From: Saxidomus purpurata
Lineage: Eukaryota; Mollusca; Bivalvia; Venerida; Veneridae
Direction: 5' to 3'
Assembly (NCBI GenBank): GCA_022818135.1
Contig: JAFMSR010000014.1
Coordinates: forward strand, 36,939,424-37,003,423
DNA: 64,000 nucleotides
The notes under the pieces were generated by a model that worked only from the letters and a program-made list of their open reading frames with translations, made no database searches and was not told the origin of the DNA. Position 1 is the stretch's first letter. Each line of letters starts with the position of its first letter. Positions 10,480-22,498 of this stretch are shown here, one piece after another. The translations under genes were made by a program, and so were the position numbers.

Positions 10480-12260
10480 AGCAACTAACAATATCAGTTA
10501 ATTCAAAAAAGATCCTGGGATTTTAAACATTAATGTCTGAAAATTGCTGAATCCTCACCCGCCGTTTTTTCGATGTTTTGTCCTACTGGCAATAATATGA
10601 AAACGTATGTAACATGTCAGAAACCGATAGAAAAGTAGTCAATTAATTCTTTGCAATAAACGACATCGTGATAAATTAGAATGACCAAATCAATGTTTGG
10701 CCGAATATCGTGAGAAAATAAACCAGAATGTAAAATCAGGATGAAGAGAAGAGTATGTGGTGAATGCAATGTACCTTTAGTACGTCGCTATAGTACTGTG
10801 TATTTATGCATCTGCGAATGAAAAATTCAATTTTCTTGATTTTATTTTTGAAAGACGTGATAAGTAATAAATAATTGATAAGAAAGTTTATCTTTCATTG
10901 CTATAAAGAAATTGTTCTCGCTTGGAAACATTAGTAAGTTGGGCTAAACTTGCATACAATATTTTACTAGTTTACCATACAATGTATTTAATACATTTGT
11001 AAGCAATTACATTGTTATTATGTTTATTTTCAAATTATACATTGTGGGTATGTCTCTACTCTTGGCTTGCTTGCTGTTCTTGGTAAATGGATTATGAGCT
11101 GTACTCTGTACTTTGTTCCTGTTTTCGCATAGGTGGAGGTTTGGTTCGCCTTTATGACAATGGTTTTGTTGGCCTGGGGACTGAAAGTCCCCAAGGCCAA
11201 GAATCATTAAACTGCAAGAATTTAGGTGCAGCGAAAAAATGTAAAAGAGGAAAGAGTGAAGACAGACAGATAATCTTCTGTTTGAATGCGCATATGAAAG
11301 AAATGTTAAAAAAAAAAGAAAAACTAAAACGCAGGAAGGAAAAGAGGGCTGCATACATTTTTTTTTGAAATAAGGCTGTTAGTGATTACGGAAGATAAAT
11401 GATTAGGAAAAGAGGATATTTCGATTACAAAACGCAAGCCGAAAGGTTTGTGTTTGTTTTAATTTCGATGTTATTATTGACTTTGTTACGAACGTTCAAT
11501 ATTTTACCAAAAATAAATGTCTAAAAGATTAATTTACGACTTCAGAAGGACTAACGTGTCAATTAGCCTTAAGGACGCTGCAGCGAGGCCCAGGAACGGT
11601 TTCTTTAAAAGGTAAGATTTTGGTTTTTGTTATAATTGTAGTCTGTTTTTTTTCATTGCTGGTTTGCTTTGTTTTTTCTGTTTCAAGGTCTTGTATTGGT
11701 AACATATTTTATATAGATATCCTAGTTGTAAAAGAGACTTTGTATGCTTCTTATGTTGCTATGGTTTTTCATTTACTATTAACATCTTATTTGTATTTTC
11801 AATTTTTATCACCTTTGGTACCAGCTGGTGAAGTGTTGGGGTCCCCCCGGCCTTCAGCCTCTTTTTAAGTGTAATTGCTGACAAGTTATACGCATGAGTA
11901 TGTCTGTGAATATATCGTTTGTTGTTTGAGTGGTAAAAAAGTCTTCGTAATTAAATTTGCTGGCTAAGAAAATATAATAGCAAATACAAACTTCTAAGTG
12001 GTTAATAATGACTCTCTTCGTATAAAACGGTACGTCAGCGGACATAACTCTTAAGTACATGTCCATTATGTATTTCAACCAGAGGCAACATGGGTAAACA
12101 TTCTTGGAGTCATCAATGAAAAACTCCACTAGATAGCAGCGCATCGATATAAAAAGTTATAAAGTTGTAATACAATACTTGTGTAGTGGCTAATCTTTTT
12201 TAGTTGTTGGCCATTGTGTTAATTATAGCCTTGGAAAGATTCGAGTGTCGAATGTTGTCA
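10480..12260. other. No recognisable gene; one GC-rich hairpin
   Basis: TTGGCCTGGGGACT...AGTCCCCAAGGCCAA at 11,169-11,200 is an almost perfect hairpin, rare here because it is GC-rich. Overlapping open frames on both strands at 11,007-11,368 are not supported as genes. Confidence 0.45.
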
Positions 12261-12265
12261 TAATA

Positions 12266-12301
12266 GGGGTGGGTCGGGGGTAGAGGGTTTTGGGGGCAGG
12301 G
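12266..12301 (+). other. G-rich tract with G-quadruplex potential
   Basis: Five runs of three to five G (GGGG, GGG, GGGGG, GGG, GGGGG) occur within 36 nt, separated by loops of 1-4 nt. This fits the usual G3+N1-7 quadruplex pattern and stands out in an AT-rich region. No adjacent gene was found. Confidence 0.5.
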
Positions 12302-14370
12302 CCTCCCTCCCATACACAAAATGCGCAAAATGAAGAAAATTTTAACGGACGAAAGTAATTTTAGCCATATCGACTGTAAAAGAAATGATGTAGCTAGAGT
12401 TATCGTTCTATTGCACTGCACATTGTCCTGAATAAACATATCATGAATGAATTTATTCTCATAATCAGTATTTTTCGGCGCAGCTGAATTAAGCTGGATT
12501 TTGATCGGAATTTTGGTAACTTTCAACCGCCAATGAAAGGACAAGTAGGATGCATAATATTTTTTGGATTGAAAATATAGTATGTAAGGCACCTTTTAAT
12601 TGGATAATAACCACAAGAAGAAGGTCAATAAAATACTCTTACGTTTTCTGTCTTTCACGCATGGTTTTATAATTTAAGTATGTAAATAGTTCATATATGA
12701 TTATATTGTTACCTACAAATTGCTCTTATTGTCCTTTATCATTACCAGAATATAAATTGATTCCGTTCTAAAGTTGTCGAGGTTTCCTCTGCACAAAAGT
12801 GGGACGGACGGACGGATGATGTAATCATGGCGGGGGCATGAAACACATAAATAATGTACGGTCATATCATAAAACAATTCGAAAACATTAAAACTAAAGA
12901 CTGAAATAATAGGTCATTACGCTCAGTATACCGTTTGCGACATGTCACATGTTGTAGGTATTTGACATCCTTTTTTGGGTCATTTTATGTTTAGTCAAAC
13001 TGCGAAAGTATGGAAGTTGTTAGCAAGATCGATCCTGTCATATTTCAAAATTTTATGTGATACACACAATCAGCTAATAGGTGTTTGTCGAACATAACAA
13101 AATTGGTACAATCTCTTAACAAGAAAAAAGTATATAAACGGTGTTGAGCCGAATGAGATACCCTGGTGCCGGATATTCCAATCTGCACTTGCAGCCATTG
13201 ATAGTCTTTTTCATGAGTATCGAATACATCAAGATATCCATTCATAAAAGAGACCTAAACCGTGAATAGCGGTCCATTTTAAGAAGAGGGTCGTATAGAA
13301 AGTCCATTCATCGCGCTTCCATTCATAACATTTGATTGGTCCAAAAAGCAGGTAAAATGCCAAGTTATTCAGCCAACGCCGAAAAATTGAGCTCCCTAAT
13401 GGGGCTGCTTTCCCTTTTTAACCAATAGCAGTAAGAATATTTTTAAATTTCGTTATGTTAATGATATCATGGTCCGTAACCAAAACTGATAGAAGAAAAC
13501 TGATTTCTTTGTAACTGAGGCCCCAATGAGGCGAGGCTCATTTTGATATTAACACAGACAATCAATTTATAAGTATATAACAACATTTTTCACATAAAGT
13601 TGATTCCTTCAGGAATATGTAGATGATGCCCCTTTTTGCGGGGTTATATAATTGTTATATTGTGTTTGTCGCAGTGTGTACAATCAATGACTAAGGGCTT
13701 TTTTTCTGTTCGGCTAAAGTCGGTTTAGTTTTACTATATTGCCTTTCGTCGTGCTTTTGTTTATACAATTAGGTGAAGGGAAAGTCAAATCAAGAATGTT
13801 TTTTAAAAACTGTTTCACGAAATATAAAGTATGCGTACTTTTTGCACCGTTTAGAAAGTTGTAACATGGAATGCATGGATCTTGTTCAAGAAAATACAAC
13901 ATACTTTTATATTCCCAGCAGTCTTGAAACAGTTTTTCCTACGAATTGCGTCCTTGCAAATCATGTAAACACTGTTTTGGTAGCAAGCGTTTCGGTAATA
14001 GATATTTTAATAACCATTTTATAATCAGATTGAATACAAAAAGAATAGCTAAAACTATCTAAAATATCAAACATTCTTTAACGCCATATTCATACCAAGT
14101 GATTTGAATATATAATGAAATATTTTGAATAGCTGAAAGGTTTTTGCACACGTGAGTGTATTCCTTTTTTGTAACAATTAGTCTCCATAAATGAGCACTG
14201 TTTGCATCATTTTGTCCCGGACTTAGACTAATTGGAATTAGTTTCTTTGAATATTTATATGAAATAAATAATGGATAACAAATGTCAAGGATATCCTTAT
14301 TCCATGTGGATTTAATAATGAATAACATATGATTTTCCACACCACCAATGGCTTACAATGACTGTATATC
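12302..14370. other. No recognisable gene
   Basis: The stretch contains short open frames only. A short GACGGACGGACGGATGATG run at about 12,805 is the type of motif that begins or ends many repeats in this window. Nothing else was supported. Confidence 0.4.
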
Positions 14371-14374
14371 AAAA

Positions 14375-15178
14375 CCTATCTTATTTATTCATAAATGAGT
14401 GGTATTCCTTACAAAAACACTCAAGCAATGGTTCGAAATTTAGACTATTAAAAAGAATTTGGTTATGAACAATATTTACAGTCTACGCCGACAAAATATC
14501 TAAAATATGTGATCAAATTCAGAACACGAAATCATAAAATGCCCGTAGAAACTGGTAATTGGAATAGAATTCCTATTTCAGAAAGAAATTGTACACTTTG
14601 TAATTTGAGTATAGGAGATGAGTTCCACTACCTTTTAGAATGTAGCTATCTTGTTGATATTAGAAAGCAATATATAAAACAAAATAGTATAGATTTCCAA
14701 ATATCATTAACATTCGAATCACTGTTAGCTATGAAATGTAATACTACTGAATATAGAAAATTACGTACTTTTATCGAGAAAATAATTCGAATATTCAAGT
14801 AAATTCCGTTATAGTCATGTTTATATGTGCAAAATGCCATGTTGAGATAGACAGAATACAAAATATAAATTTGATGAAAGGTTTATTTTAAGCTCGCCTT
14901 TAACGATACTAAATGTAGGGCTTTTAAGAGTGTTGAATGTTCATAAACGTCTGAATAAGCAATAAACCACGACAGCCTTCTCAATCTGATTATAGTGTTA
15001 CTCTCGCGCAGTGTGAGAATTAATATTAATACAATTATATTAGAAATGTATGTTTAATAATGTATATTGCCGATACATTTTCTTACGAGCCTTGCATGTT
15101 TATCCAATGTATATTAATGTACACCTCTTCATGTCTGATACCAACATGAAATGAGTGTAAATAAAGAATTGGAATTGG
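14375..15178 (+). mobile_element. LINE 3' fragment: zinc-knuckle C-terminus and 3' UTR
   Basis: The frame open from 14,509 to 14,802 contains a C-terminal LINE signature: IKFRTRNHKMPVETGNW, then ERNCTLCNLSIGDEFHYLLEC. This is a CxxC...H...C knuckle with the DEFHYLLEC form typical of animal LINE tails. Upstream, 14,415-14,470 encodes SKFRLLKRIWL in another frame, so a frameshift separates the two parts. After the stop there is about 375 nt of 3' UTR ending in AATAAAGAATTGGAATTGG (about 15,161-15,178), a typical LINE tail. The reverse transcriptase is missing, as expected from 5' truncation. Confidence 0.75.
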
Positions 15179-15589
15179 ATTTTCAAAATGTTACGAAAGT
15201 ATTATTGGTAAATTCAATAACAAACACCCAGCATGACAAATGATCTTATCTGCTTTTATTAGCACTGTTGTATTTTTTAAATATTTATAAATGTTAGTTC
15301 ATTTTGCTACTTCAGTTGACTCTAGTTAGATTGTTCGCCCATGGTTGTTTGGTAAATGTATTCAAGTGATACGTCTGCATGATTGAACAACTTGCAAGTA
15401 CTTCTAATATAAGATAAGTCTATTATATGTAAACATAACTTTTCATTGATATGTGGCGTCAGGTCCATTGTTTGTAGCTGTTGATAGTTGACTATTGAGT
15501 TAAGGTAAACAGAGAGTAGTAAAAGTGAACAGAGCATACAATCAAGTGTTTTATTCTCGGCCTTTTCCAAGTCATTAACATGTTCAATG

Positions 15590-15862
15590 TATTTACATTG
15601 TATATCTACGAAACAACTTTTATATCAAATAAATCGTCCTGAACCCGTAGCAACGTATCAAGAGATTCAACAAACTATACAATTTGTAGATGCAACACCT
15701 GGCAAACGTTCAACATACACATGCAGTCTTACACTGTTTAGAGATGCTGACATAACTTTAAAACTTTTTCTATGGAAATCACTTCCATTTCATTATAAAA
15801 CGGAAGTGCAAGCTGCAGTAAAAGATAATACATTTAGAAAATTAGCTCTAACATGTAAATGA
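15590..15862 (+). CDS. Unassigned open frame of about 90 codons
   Basis: The open frame is richer in ordinary codons than neighbouring noise (RPEPVATYQEIQQTIQFVD, then SLTLFRDADITLKLFLWKSL). The alternating hydrophobic pattern could be a beta-rich fold, perhaps an exon or a transposon remnant. It lacks an ATG at its 5' end. I do not recognise it, and no splice structure is evident. It is recorded because its composition looks more protein-like than most open frames here. Confidence 0.2.
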   Translation, partial: YLHCISTKQLLYQINRPEPVATYQEIQQTIQFVDATPGKRSTYTCSLTLFRDADITLKLFLWKSLPFHYKTEVQAAVKDNTFRKLALTCK

Positions 15863-16599
15863 AATTAGACATAATCTATCACAGAAATTTCGACTGATGA
15901 TTGAATTAAATATAAACAGAGTCTGGTAGAAGGTTTTTGTTAGTAATGAAATGCATCCGAACGAAATTAAGCTGTAATTTCAGACTGATTATTTATATTT
16001 CTATCATTATTCACCTCCATCTCATAGAACGCTTACTGTGTTCTGATATACAGCTGACTGAATTTCAAACACTTGAATGGTCATTGGTTAAAATAAGTAC
16101 CAATATTTTCGAAGTGGGAGGAGTTAAAGATTCGGTGAATAATGGTCAAATTCTTATTTATCGTTGACGCTTATGCAGTATCAAGTTGCTCATTGAATGT
16201 TAGATGAATCTAGAAGTGAACAGAATTTTGAGTTATGTTAAGACCGTATTTCATTAGCATGTCCGTATATTAAGAAAAACTCATTTTATTCCCTTTGGTT
16301 AAAAAGACCAGTTTTATACTCAAGTCGTTTTAAAATATGTGTCATGTGGTATACTTATAGATTTAAATGAGTTTTAAATACTCGTTCACTTAATTGTTGC
16401 AGTTAAGCGGTGTTTCTATTTTTCAATGCATTCATAAAACACCAAATCAATTTAAAAAAAAAATATATATATAATAGTTTGCTCTATGTACTATCAAAAT
16501 GAGTACTAAGTACTATCAAACATATGAAAAATATTGTTTATCAATACCCAAGGTCAGGATAAATCTTATGTTTATTTCTGACCTTCTCCGAATTAATTA

Positions 16600-16735
16600 A
16601 TTTTCAGTTAAATTGTGTTTGTATTTTTGATGTGGACCACTGTTTGCTGTATGTCATGTATTATATATTGTGTATGTCATCACGGGCTTTTTAGCCTATA
16701 TGGATGCAATAAAATCTCTCTCTTTTAAAAAATGA
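16600..16735 (+). mobile_element. LINE-type 3' UTR remnant
   Basis: ATGTCATCACGGGCTTTTTAGCC, split by a small stem (GGGCTTTTTAGCC), is followed by AATAAAATCTCTCTC. A 3' UTR hairpin, a poly(A) signal and a short TC tail resemble the 3' ends of animal LINEs that I recall from mollusc genomes. No coding remnant is attached. Confidence 0.35.
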
Positions 16736-16739
16736 TAAT

Positions 16740-17700
16740 TGAAAATATTTAAAATTTGACTTAAAACAATTTTTAGCGGTTTCTTTCAATGTTCTGCAAA
16801 TTTAACAAAAATGAGATAAAAACTGAAATTTCTACTGCGTGATATTATCACGTTTAAAAATAAAGAGCCAATAACTATTGAATTCTGATTTGTAATAAAC
16901 ATTGCTCGAAAACATAATAGGTTACAGTTTGGTTATAGTAAGTGCACACAAAATGATATTTGGACAAATATCAATTTCAATACAATCTTGTCTGGTATAG
17001 CTAATTAACGGACTTGAACGATAACTTGTGGCCATTTAACGTTCCATGAGCTCAATTACATGTAGCTCTTATTTTACCAAGAAAGATGTCTTACCGGTGG
17101 AAATCACCTTTATTTATACCAAAAACATTCCTAGCTTTTTCAATCAATAAGTACATATTAGAAATATAGCGCTGTATTTCTTTCAATGCAGAAAAGGCTT
17201 TCTGGCAACTAAAAAATTGATAACGAAAGAATGGCATATGTCAACATTGTTTTAGAGTGAATAGAGCATGGCTCTGTAATTATTATATCAGTAAATTTAT
17301 TTTTCTATGTCAGCAAATTCAAAGTGATCCTAGAACTTCTGACTAAACGTGTTTAAGATTGGTCGAGAATTGACTTACTTTAAATGTTTGACGGGCAGAC
17401 AGGTGGACGACAGATATTCTGTGATCCCAGTAGCTTACCTTGAGATCTTTGTGATTTAGTCGAAGGCATCTTGCAGCTGACTCAGGATTCCACAACGTAA
17501 ATTCGGTACTGTATTACATTAGTTTTTAAATTTACATTATTTATCAGAAAAACGCCACTAGTTGATATCCTTATCTACCAATAAAGCAAATGGTACAGCT
17601 TTACCATCAAGACAGGAAATCATTAAGTTCTGAAATCAAAAACCTTTGGATTTCTGAAATATGCATTAATCAAATCTTTTTTCTTAGTCCTTTCAGTATT
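16740..17700. other. No recognisable gene
   Basis: Non-coding. GTTTGACGGGCAGACAGGTGGACGAC at about 17,387 is another isolated GACGG-type run like those flanking local repeats. Confidence 0.4.
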
Positions 17701-17704
17701 ATGC

Positions 17705-18700
17705 CGTTTTTAGCTCGACTTTTCGAAGAAATGGGAGCTATCCTACTCGCCCCGGCGTCGGCGTCGGCGTCAGCGTTGGTGTCACACCTTGGTTAAGTTT
17801 TTTTGTACCACCCCACTTTATTTCAAAAGTATTAGAGGTATGGCTTTGAAACTTACCATACTTATTTACCATTATAACCACCATCTACAGACAAGAGTAT
17901 ATAACTCTGTCAAGGTTTTTGACAGAATTATGGCCCTTTTTTGACTAAGAAAGTGTATTGAGCTTGGTTAAGTTTTTCGTACCACCTCACTTTATTTCAA
18001 AACCATTGGAGGTATTGCTTTGAAACTAACCATACTTGTTTACCATCATGACCTACATCAACAGACAAGAGTACATAACTCTGTCAAGGTTTTTGACAGA
18101 ATTATGCCCTCTTTTTGACTTAGAAAATACATTGAATATGGATAAAATCCACTTATTGCCTTAACCTTTTGAGATATTGCTTTGAAACTTTGAATGCTTG
18201 TTTACATCATTACCCCCATCTGTAGGCAAGAGAAGATAACTCTGTCAGGGATTTGTTTTAAGGCCCTTTATCGACTTAGAATCTTGGTTAAGTTTTTCGT
18301 ACCAGTCCACTTTTTGACTAAACTGTTTGAGATATTAATTTTAAAGTTGGAATACTTGTTTACCATCATTATCCCCAAACATGGGCAGGAGAAAGTAATT
18401 CTATCAAGGATTTTATTTGAATTATGGCCCTTTTTGACTTAGAAGCTCAGTTAAAATTTTCATTATTGTCCACTTGTTGACTTAACCATTTGAGATATTA
18501 CTTTGAAAGTTGGAGTACTTATGTACCATCATGAGACCTATGTGTAAGCAAGATAAGATAACTCTGTGAAAATGTTTCTTCATTTATACTTAGAAATTCC
18601 TAGTTAAAGTCTTGTGTGCCCTTAACTGTCAAAGTTTTGTTTTATAGGCAAGCACTAAAAAGTCGAGCGCGCTGTCCTACTGACAGCTCTTGTTATATGA
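17705..18700 (+). mobile_element. Bivalve repeat family A, complete tandem-core element
   Basis: The element opens with TTTTAGCTCGACTTTTCGAAG and a GGCGTCGGCGTC run. It then has about five diverged units of roughly 160-178 bp, each with a 'GAGGTATTGCTTTGAAAC', a TTGTTTACCAT and a TAACTCTGTCAAGG block. It closes with AAAAAGTCGAGCGCGCTGTC and ACAGCTCTTGTT. GCTCGACTTTT near the left end and AAAAGTCGAGC near the right form a short inverted terminal repeat. No coding capacity: a non-autonomous element. The copies at 1-330 and 6,360-6,735 are pieces of the same family in the opposite direction. Confidence 0.75.
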
Positions 18701-18977
18701 CTTACGCCCGCTTTCAACTTGAAAACGTTTGCTTGCTATTATAAAGTGCTTATGTATTATATACAGCATAATATTTATACATCAGTAAACTAAATCCAAC
18801 TTTTAATCTTTTATGCACCTGCTGCTGTTCACAAGTGTTTCTAATTTTAAATCATTTATAGTTTTTACTGCATAGATTTAACAAGATTGCCAACATATTC
18901 TAGATTCTGTTTTCAAAAAAAAACTAGATAACAGCCAGTTTCTCTCATATGATTTTAAAAAGAAACTGTAAGTATAG

Positions 18978-19128
18978 GATATCGACCGAGTACAAGGTCT
19001 TTCTTTGTAGGAAAGACCTGTGCACGAGCTGCATGTAACATCGAGAGCGCGTAGCGCTCGAGGTGTTTCATGAAGCCCGTGCACAGGTCTTTCCTACACA
19101 GAAAGACCGCCGTACGAGGTCGATATCC
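18978..19128. repeat. 151-bp palindrome
   Basis: GGATATCGACC at 18,978 pairs with GGTCGATATCC ending near 19,128. GGAAAGACCTGTGCACG pairs with CGTGCACAGGTCTTTCC. The centre has a smaller stem, CGAGAGCGC/GCGCTCG. The whole stretch folds into one long imperfect hairpin, as a fold-back MITE would. Confidence 0.75.
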
Positions 19129-19129
19129 G

Positions 19130-20525
19130 GCTTACACACCACCAACAAGTCTTGCTAGTAACATGTCTGAATTTAGTTACATTGTTGAAACGAGTACGAT
19201 TCTTACAACATTTTATATCACAAGCTCTGGATACTTTTTAAGAACAGGAGGCAGATGAAATGTTTCAAATGCAGAATACGTACATGTACTATGAGATGTT
19301 TTTCATCAGTTATTTTTTCATCTGTTATAGTGTTCGTGAAATAACACGTTGTACGGTAGTTACATGAACATATATGCATGTATTTTAGTTTTTATACCCT
19401 CGTAACGAAGTTAAACAGGGAGTATCCTTGAGTCGCGCTGTATGTATGTCCATGTGTCCGTGCGTGATCGGTACTGAGCGTATTTTTCGGATATCGTCGG
19501 CATGATGCGCAAAGGTTTTTATTCAGTAATGTATATAGCAAATTTTAAGCAACCACCTGCCGGTAATCTATGAAACTTTACTAGAGTGTTTGGTACTTTT
19601 AATGCATATCGTCAACGTGTTGCGATCAGATAATTAAGTTACGGCCCTTTGATTTTGAAAACGCCTGTAACATTTGGCGCCGAACATATAACCATGGCGG
19701 GGGATATCCATTTACGAAATGTGCTGATTGAATCTAAGGAGGGGATCTTCTTGAATGTGTCCGCTGAAATATTCTATGGTGTGCATAATTTAAGAAAAAA
19801 AATTTAACCTTTACACCGTAAATTTCTAAAATGGACTTGATCGTTTTTACTATCATGGTCAGTACCATTAAAGAATGCTCTGTGAAGGTTTATTAAATAA
19901 ATAACGAGCAGTGCAGAACATGATCAGACTACACAGATGTGCCATCTGATCATGATATGTACTAGTCGCAAGCAGGGTAAGGGTTAAGCTATAGCTCTGA
20001 AACATTCGGCATGTGAAGTTTGCCTTTGTAATACAATTATTACACTATCCCTTGGAGGAAGGCGCACATTTAGCATGTGTCTGAACAGTTTGCTCTGTTT
20101 TGTTTGTATCTCAGCTACTGAGCAAGGAGTAGAAAGATAGGAAAGCTATTTTATTTTTTTTCTCAGAAAAGAAAAGTGTCGGAAATTGCTATCTATTCTA
20201 GCTACAACCTTTGAATATAATCTAGAAGCTTGATTACAAGTTCAGTAAAATCATATGTCTACATTGTAAAATTTAAATGCCTTCTCTATTAAAATAGTTT
20301 TGACATGTCGGTTACAAACAGTTTCTATATCTCTTTTTATCATATACAGTAATTTTGAAATGATATATATATCACATACTTTCAATAGAATACTAGAATT
20401 TGTGGTATCAAAAATATGAAAAGTATACGTACTGGATCGATTGTGTTTAGTTTTTGTTTTCTGTTTTTTTTCGAGACCTACGATTGTGTTGTAAAATGAC
20501 CCGTTTCTTTCAAAGGTAATTTTAT
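19130..20525. other. No recognisable gene; fragments of dispersed repeats
   Basis: TTTATACCCTCGTAACGAAGTTAAACAGGGAG (about 19,392) opens a repeat of the type seen in bivalve genomes. About 19,905-20,110 contains the GATCATGATCTGCA/CATCTGATCATGAT family also seen at 46,575-46,720. No coding signal. Confidence 0.4.
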
Positions 20526-20528
20526 GCA

Positions 20529-20613
20529 CGTGCGCAGGTCTATCTGTGCACGTGGACAGGTCTGGCAAGAGAAATACCAGACCTGCCCACGTGCACAGAT
20601 AGACCTGCCCACG
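20529..20613. repeat. 37-bp-arm hairpin
   Basis: 20,529-20,565 pairs with 20,577-20,613 with two mismatches over 37 bp and an 11-nt loop. The arms carry GCAGGTCTATCTGTGCACGT. They share GTGCACAGGTCT-like words with the palindrome at 18,978-19,128. Confidence 0.85.
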
Positions 20614-20614
20614 A

Positions 20615-21285
20615 GCTTTTCTTTGTTACTGTCGGTCTTTCCAAAATATATGGACCCATGCCAAACAAAAGAGTAGGTGTGTAAACACATTAAAACACGA
20701 AAGAGTTTCGCTTTTGGTTAGGAATCCTTTGTGTTGACGCCACAGGACTGGCATATGGTAAATACAACGCCTCGTTACTTCCATAACATCCGACGTACCT
20801 TACAGTTGCAGATCGACAATTTCCCCGCAGCAGAACACAGCTTACAGCAGAACAACATACTAGATAGGTACTCAATACATTTAACACTTATACATTAATT
20901 TTACGTAGTATCTTAATGTTTTTCTATTTTATTAAACGGCTCAAAATAGAAAACAATAAGCAGCAAACGTGTCTGCAACATCATGTGGCTTTGACAACGC
21001 CCCATTATATTAATGCAATAAAAACGGAACAATAAGTTATATATTACATGATTATTTGCACATAAAATTCAAGAATAAAGTTTGTTTCCTCAAGAGAAAC
21101 AACTTTATTTATTAGAATCTTGTTTTCTTAGATTGTAATCCAAATTTATGCTACATAGTAAGATCAAGTTAAACATGGTCATTTTGGCACAAACTGTGAT
21201 TATTTTCTTATAAACAATCAATTTCTTCTTCATGACCTTTTCAAATCGACCCTTTAGTTTTCGATTTTAGTGCGAATTTACTTAA
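20615..21285. other. No recognisable gene
   Basis: A GTG-led open frame on the minus strand (20,690-20,887) encodes a leader-like hydrophobic start and several cysteines but has no ATG, and a stop codon sits directly upstream. It is not called. Confidence 0.4.
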
Positions 21286-21287
21286 GA

Positions 21288-21422
21288 AATAATAAACGTC
21301 TCCCTGTATTTTATCGTTGAATAAAATATAGTCAGGAGTGTGGATGCGTAGTAATTAAATCACGAGTGCGTAGCATGACTGTGTTTTATTCAACGATAAA
21401 AATAGAGAACAATTTATTATTT
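21288..21422. mobile_element. MITE family E, with 47-bp inverted repeats
   Basis: 21,288-21,334 and 21,376-21,422 pair as imperfect inverted repeats. The shared core TTTTATCGTTGAATAAAA faces TTTTATTCAACGATAAAA. The centre holds GATGCGTAGTAATTAAATCA, which reappears inverted inside the second copy at 36,572-36,719. Non-coding. Confidence 0.75.
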
Positions 21423-21424
21423 CG

Positions 21425-22495
21425 TGTAGTAGTACATCATTGTAACCTTAAAACGCGAAAATGTTATTGGACACGATTGTTTACATACGTCATGTCGTTA
21501 CGTCATTTACGGCACGTCGTCCTTCGTGCTGTATTTTATCGTAAAATAAATACAGGCTTTTCCCTATGTGTTTACATAGGAAAAGCAGTCGTTTGTGTTA
21601 GAATTGACTTTAAAGTGACATTATGCGCATTTTTTCAAGTAAAAATCCAGCTGAAAATGGTGTGTATACAAATGCGTAGAGGAAATAATAGCTTTTAACC
21701 CAATACACACCAAACTCTTCCCGCTACCAGTATGAAAAAATAACTTTCCAAATATTGATTTTCTTATTTGACTGGGAGAGTCAATTTAAGAAAAGAGCAA
21801 CTGCATGCAGGAGTTGCTTCCCTTCCACTGTCAAAATCTCTACCAACATCAAAAACGACACAATCAACCATCATTTTATCAGTCCGATTTTTTTATATCT
21901 AAAGCACCAACTTCAAATACTAATGCGGTATAATCATTAATTTAACGCATTTAAAGTACAGCAGCCAAAAATTGCTTTTATAAAACTGTCACCAAAAATA
22001 CACTATGTGCAGTAAGATGCGCATAATGTCACTTTAAAGCATATCATATACAACTTTGAGTAATGAAAGAATACGTTCAGTTCTGCCAGCATTGGTGGAC
22101 GTCTCTTCCCCATTGTATGTTTTGGGGTTCTTTTATTTTTTGGACGTGGCATATGTTGATATATTACCCACCTAGAGCCGGGTAATATATCCACATTTAC
22201 CACATGAAAACCCAAATAAGGATTTTACTATCCTGCCTTGACTTAACAAAAAATTCATTTTTGTTTTATTAATTCACCTACCGGTCGTAATCACGCATTA
22301 AGATACCCACATGGTGCCTCATTGCCAATAAATGACGTCATCAAATCAGCACGAACTGAGAAAAGTTTTTATTAAGTTTTAAGTACATGACGTGATAATT
22401 CGGATTCTGTCGATTATAGAGAGGTAACTGAAATATTACTTTTTAGTTTAAGTGGTTTGTAGGTGAATTAGAGCGCCAACAGTGCTGAAATTCTC
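21425..22495. other. No recognisable gene
   Basis: TTTTATCGTAAAATAAATACAGG (about 21,535) resembles the MITE E terminus again. TTTTCCTATGTAAACACATAG-type inverted words occur at 21,560-21,590. ATTTTATGCGC motifs recur at 21,620 and 22,015 in opposite orientation, so this is probably another decayed fold-back. No gene. Confidence 0.4.
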
Positions 22496-22498
22496 TTT

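Noticed and set aside
11007..11368. Overlapping open frames of 93-115 codons on both strands, one with a leader-like start
   Set aside because: They overlap each other, are driven by A- and T-rich runs, and show no motif or splice context.
12200..12592. 130-codon minus-strand open frame
   Set aside because: It reads through the G-rich tract in antisense with no recognisable motif; probably chance.
20690..20887. Cysteine-containing small secreted peptide on the minus strand
   Set aside because: Starts with GTG, has a stop codon immediately upstream, and no acceptor that would join it cleanly to another exon.
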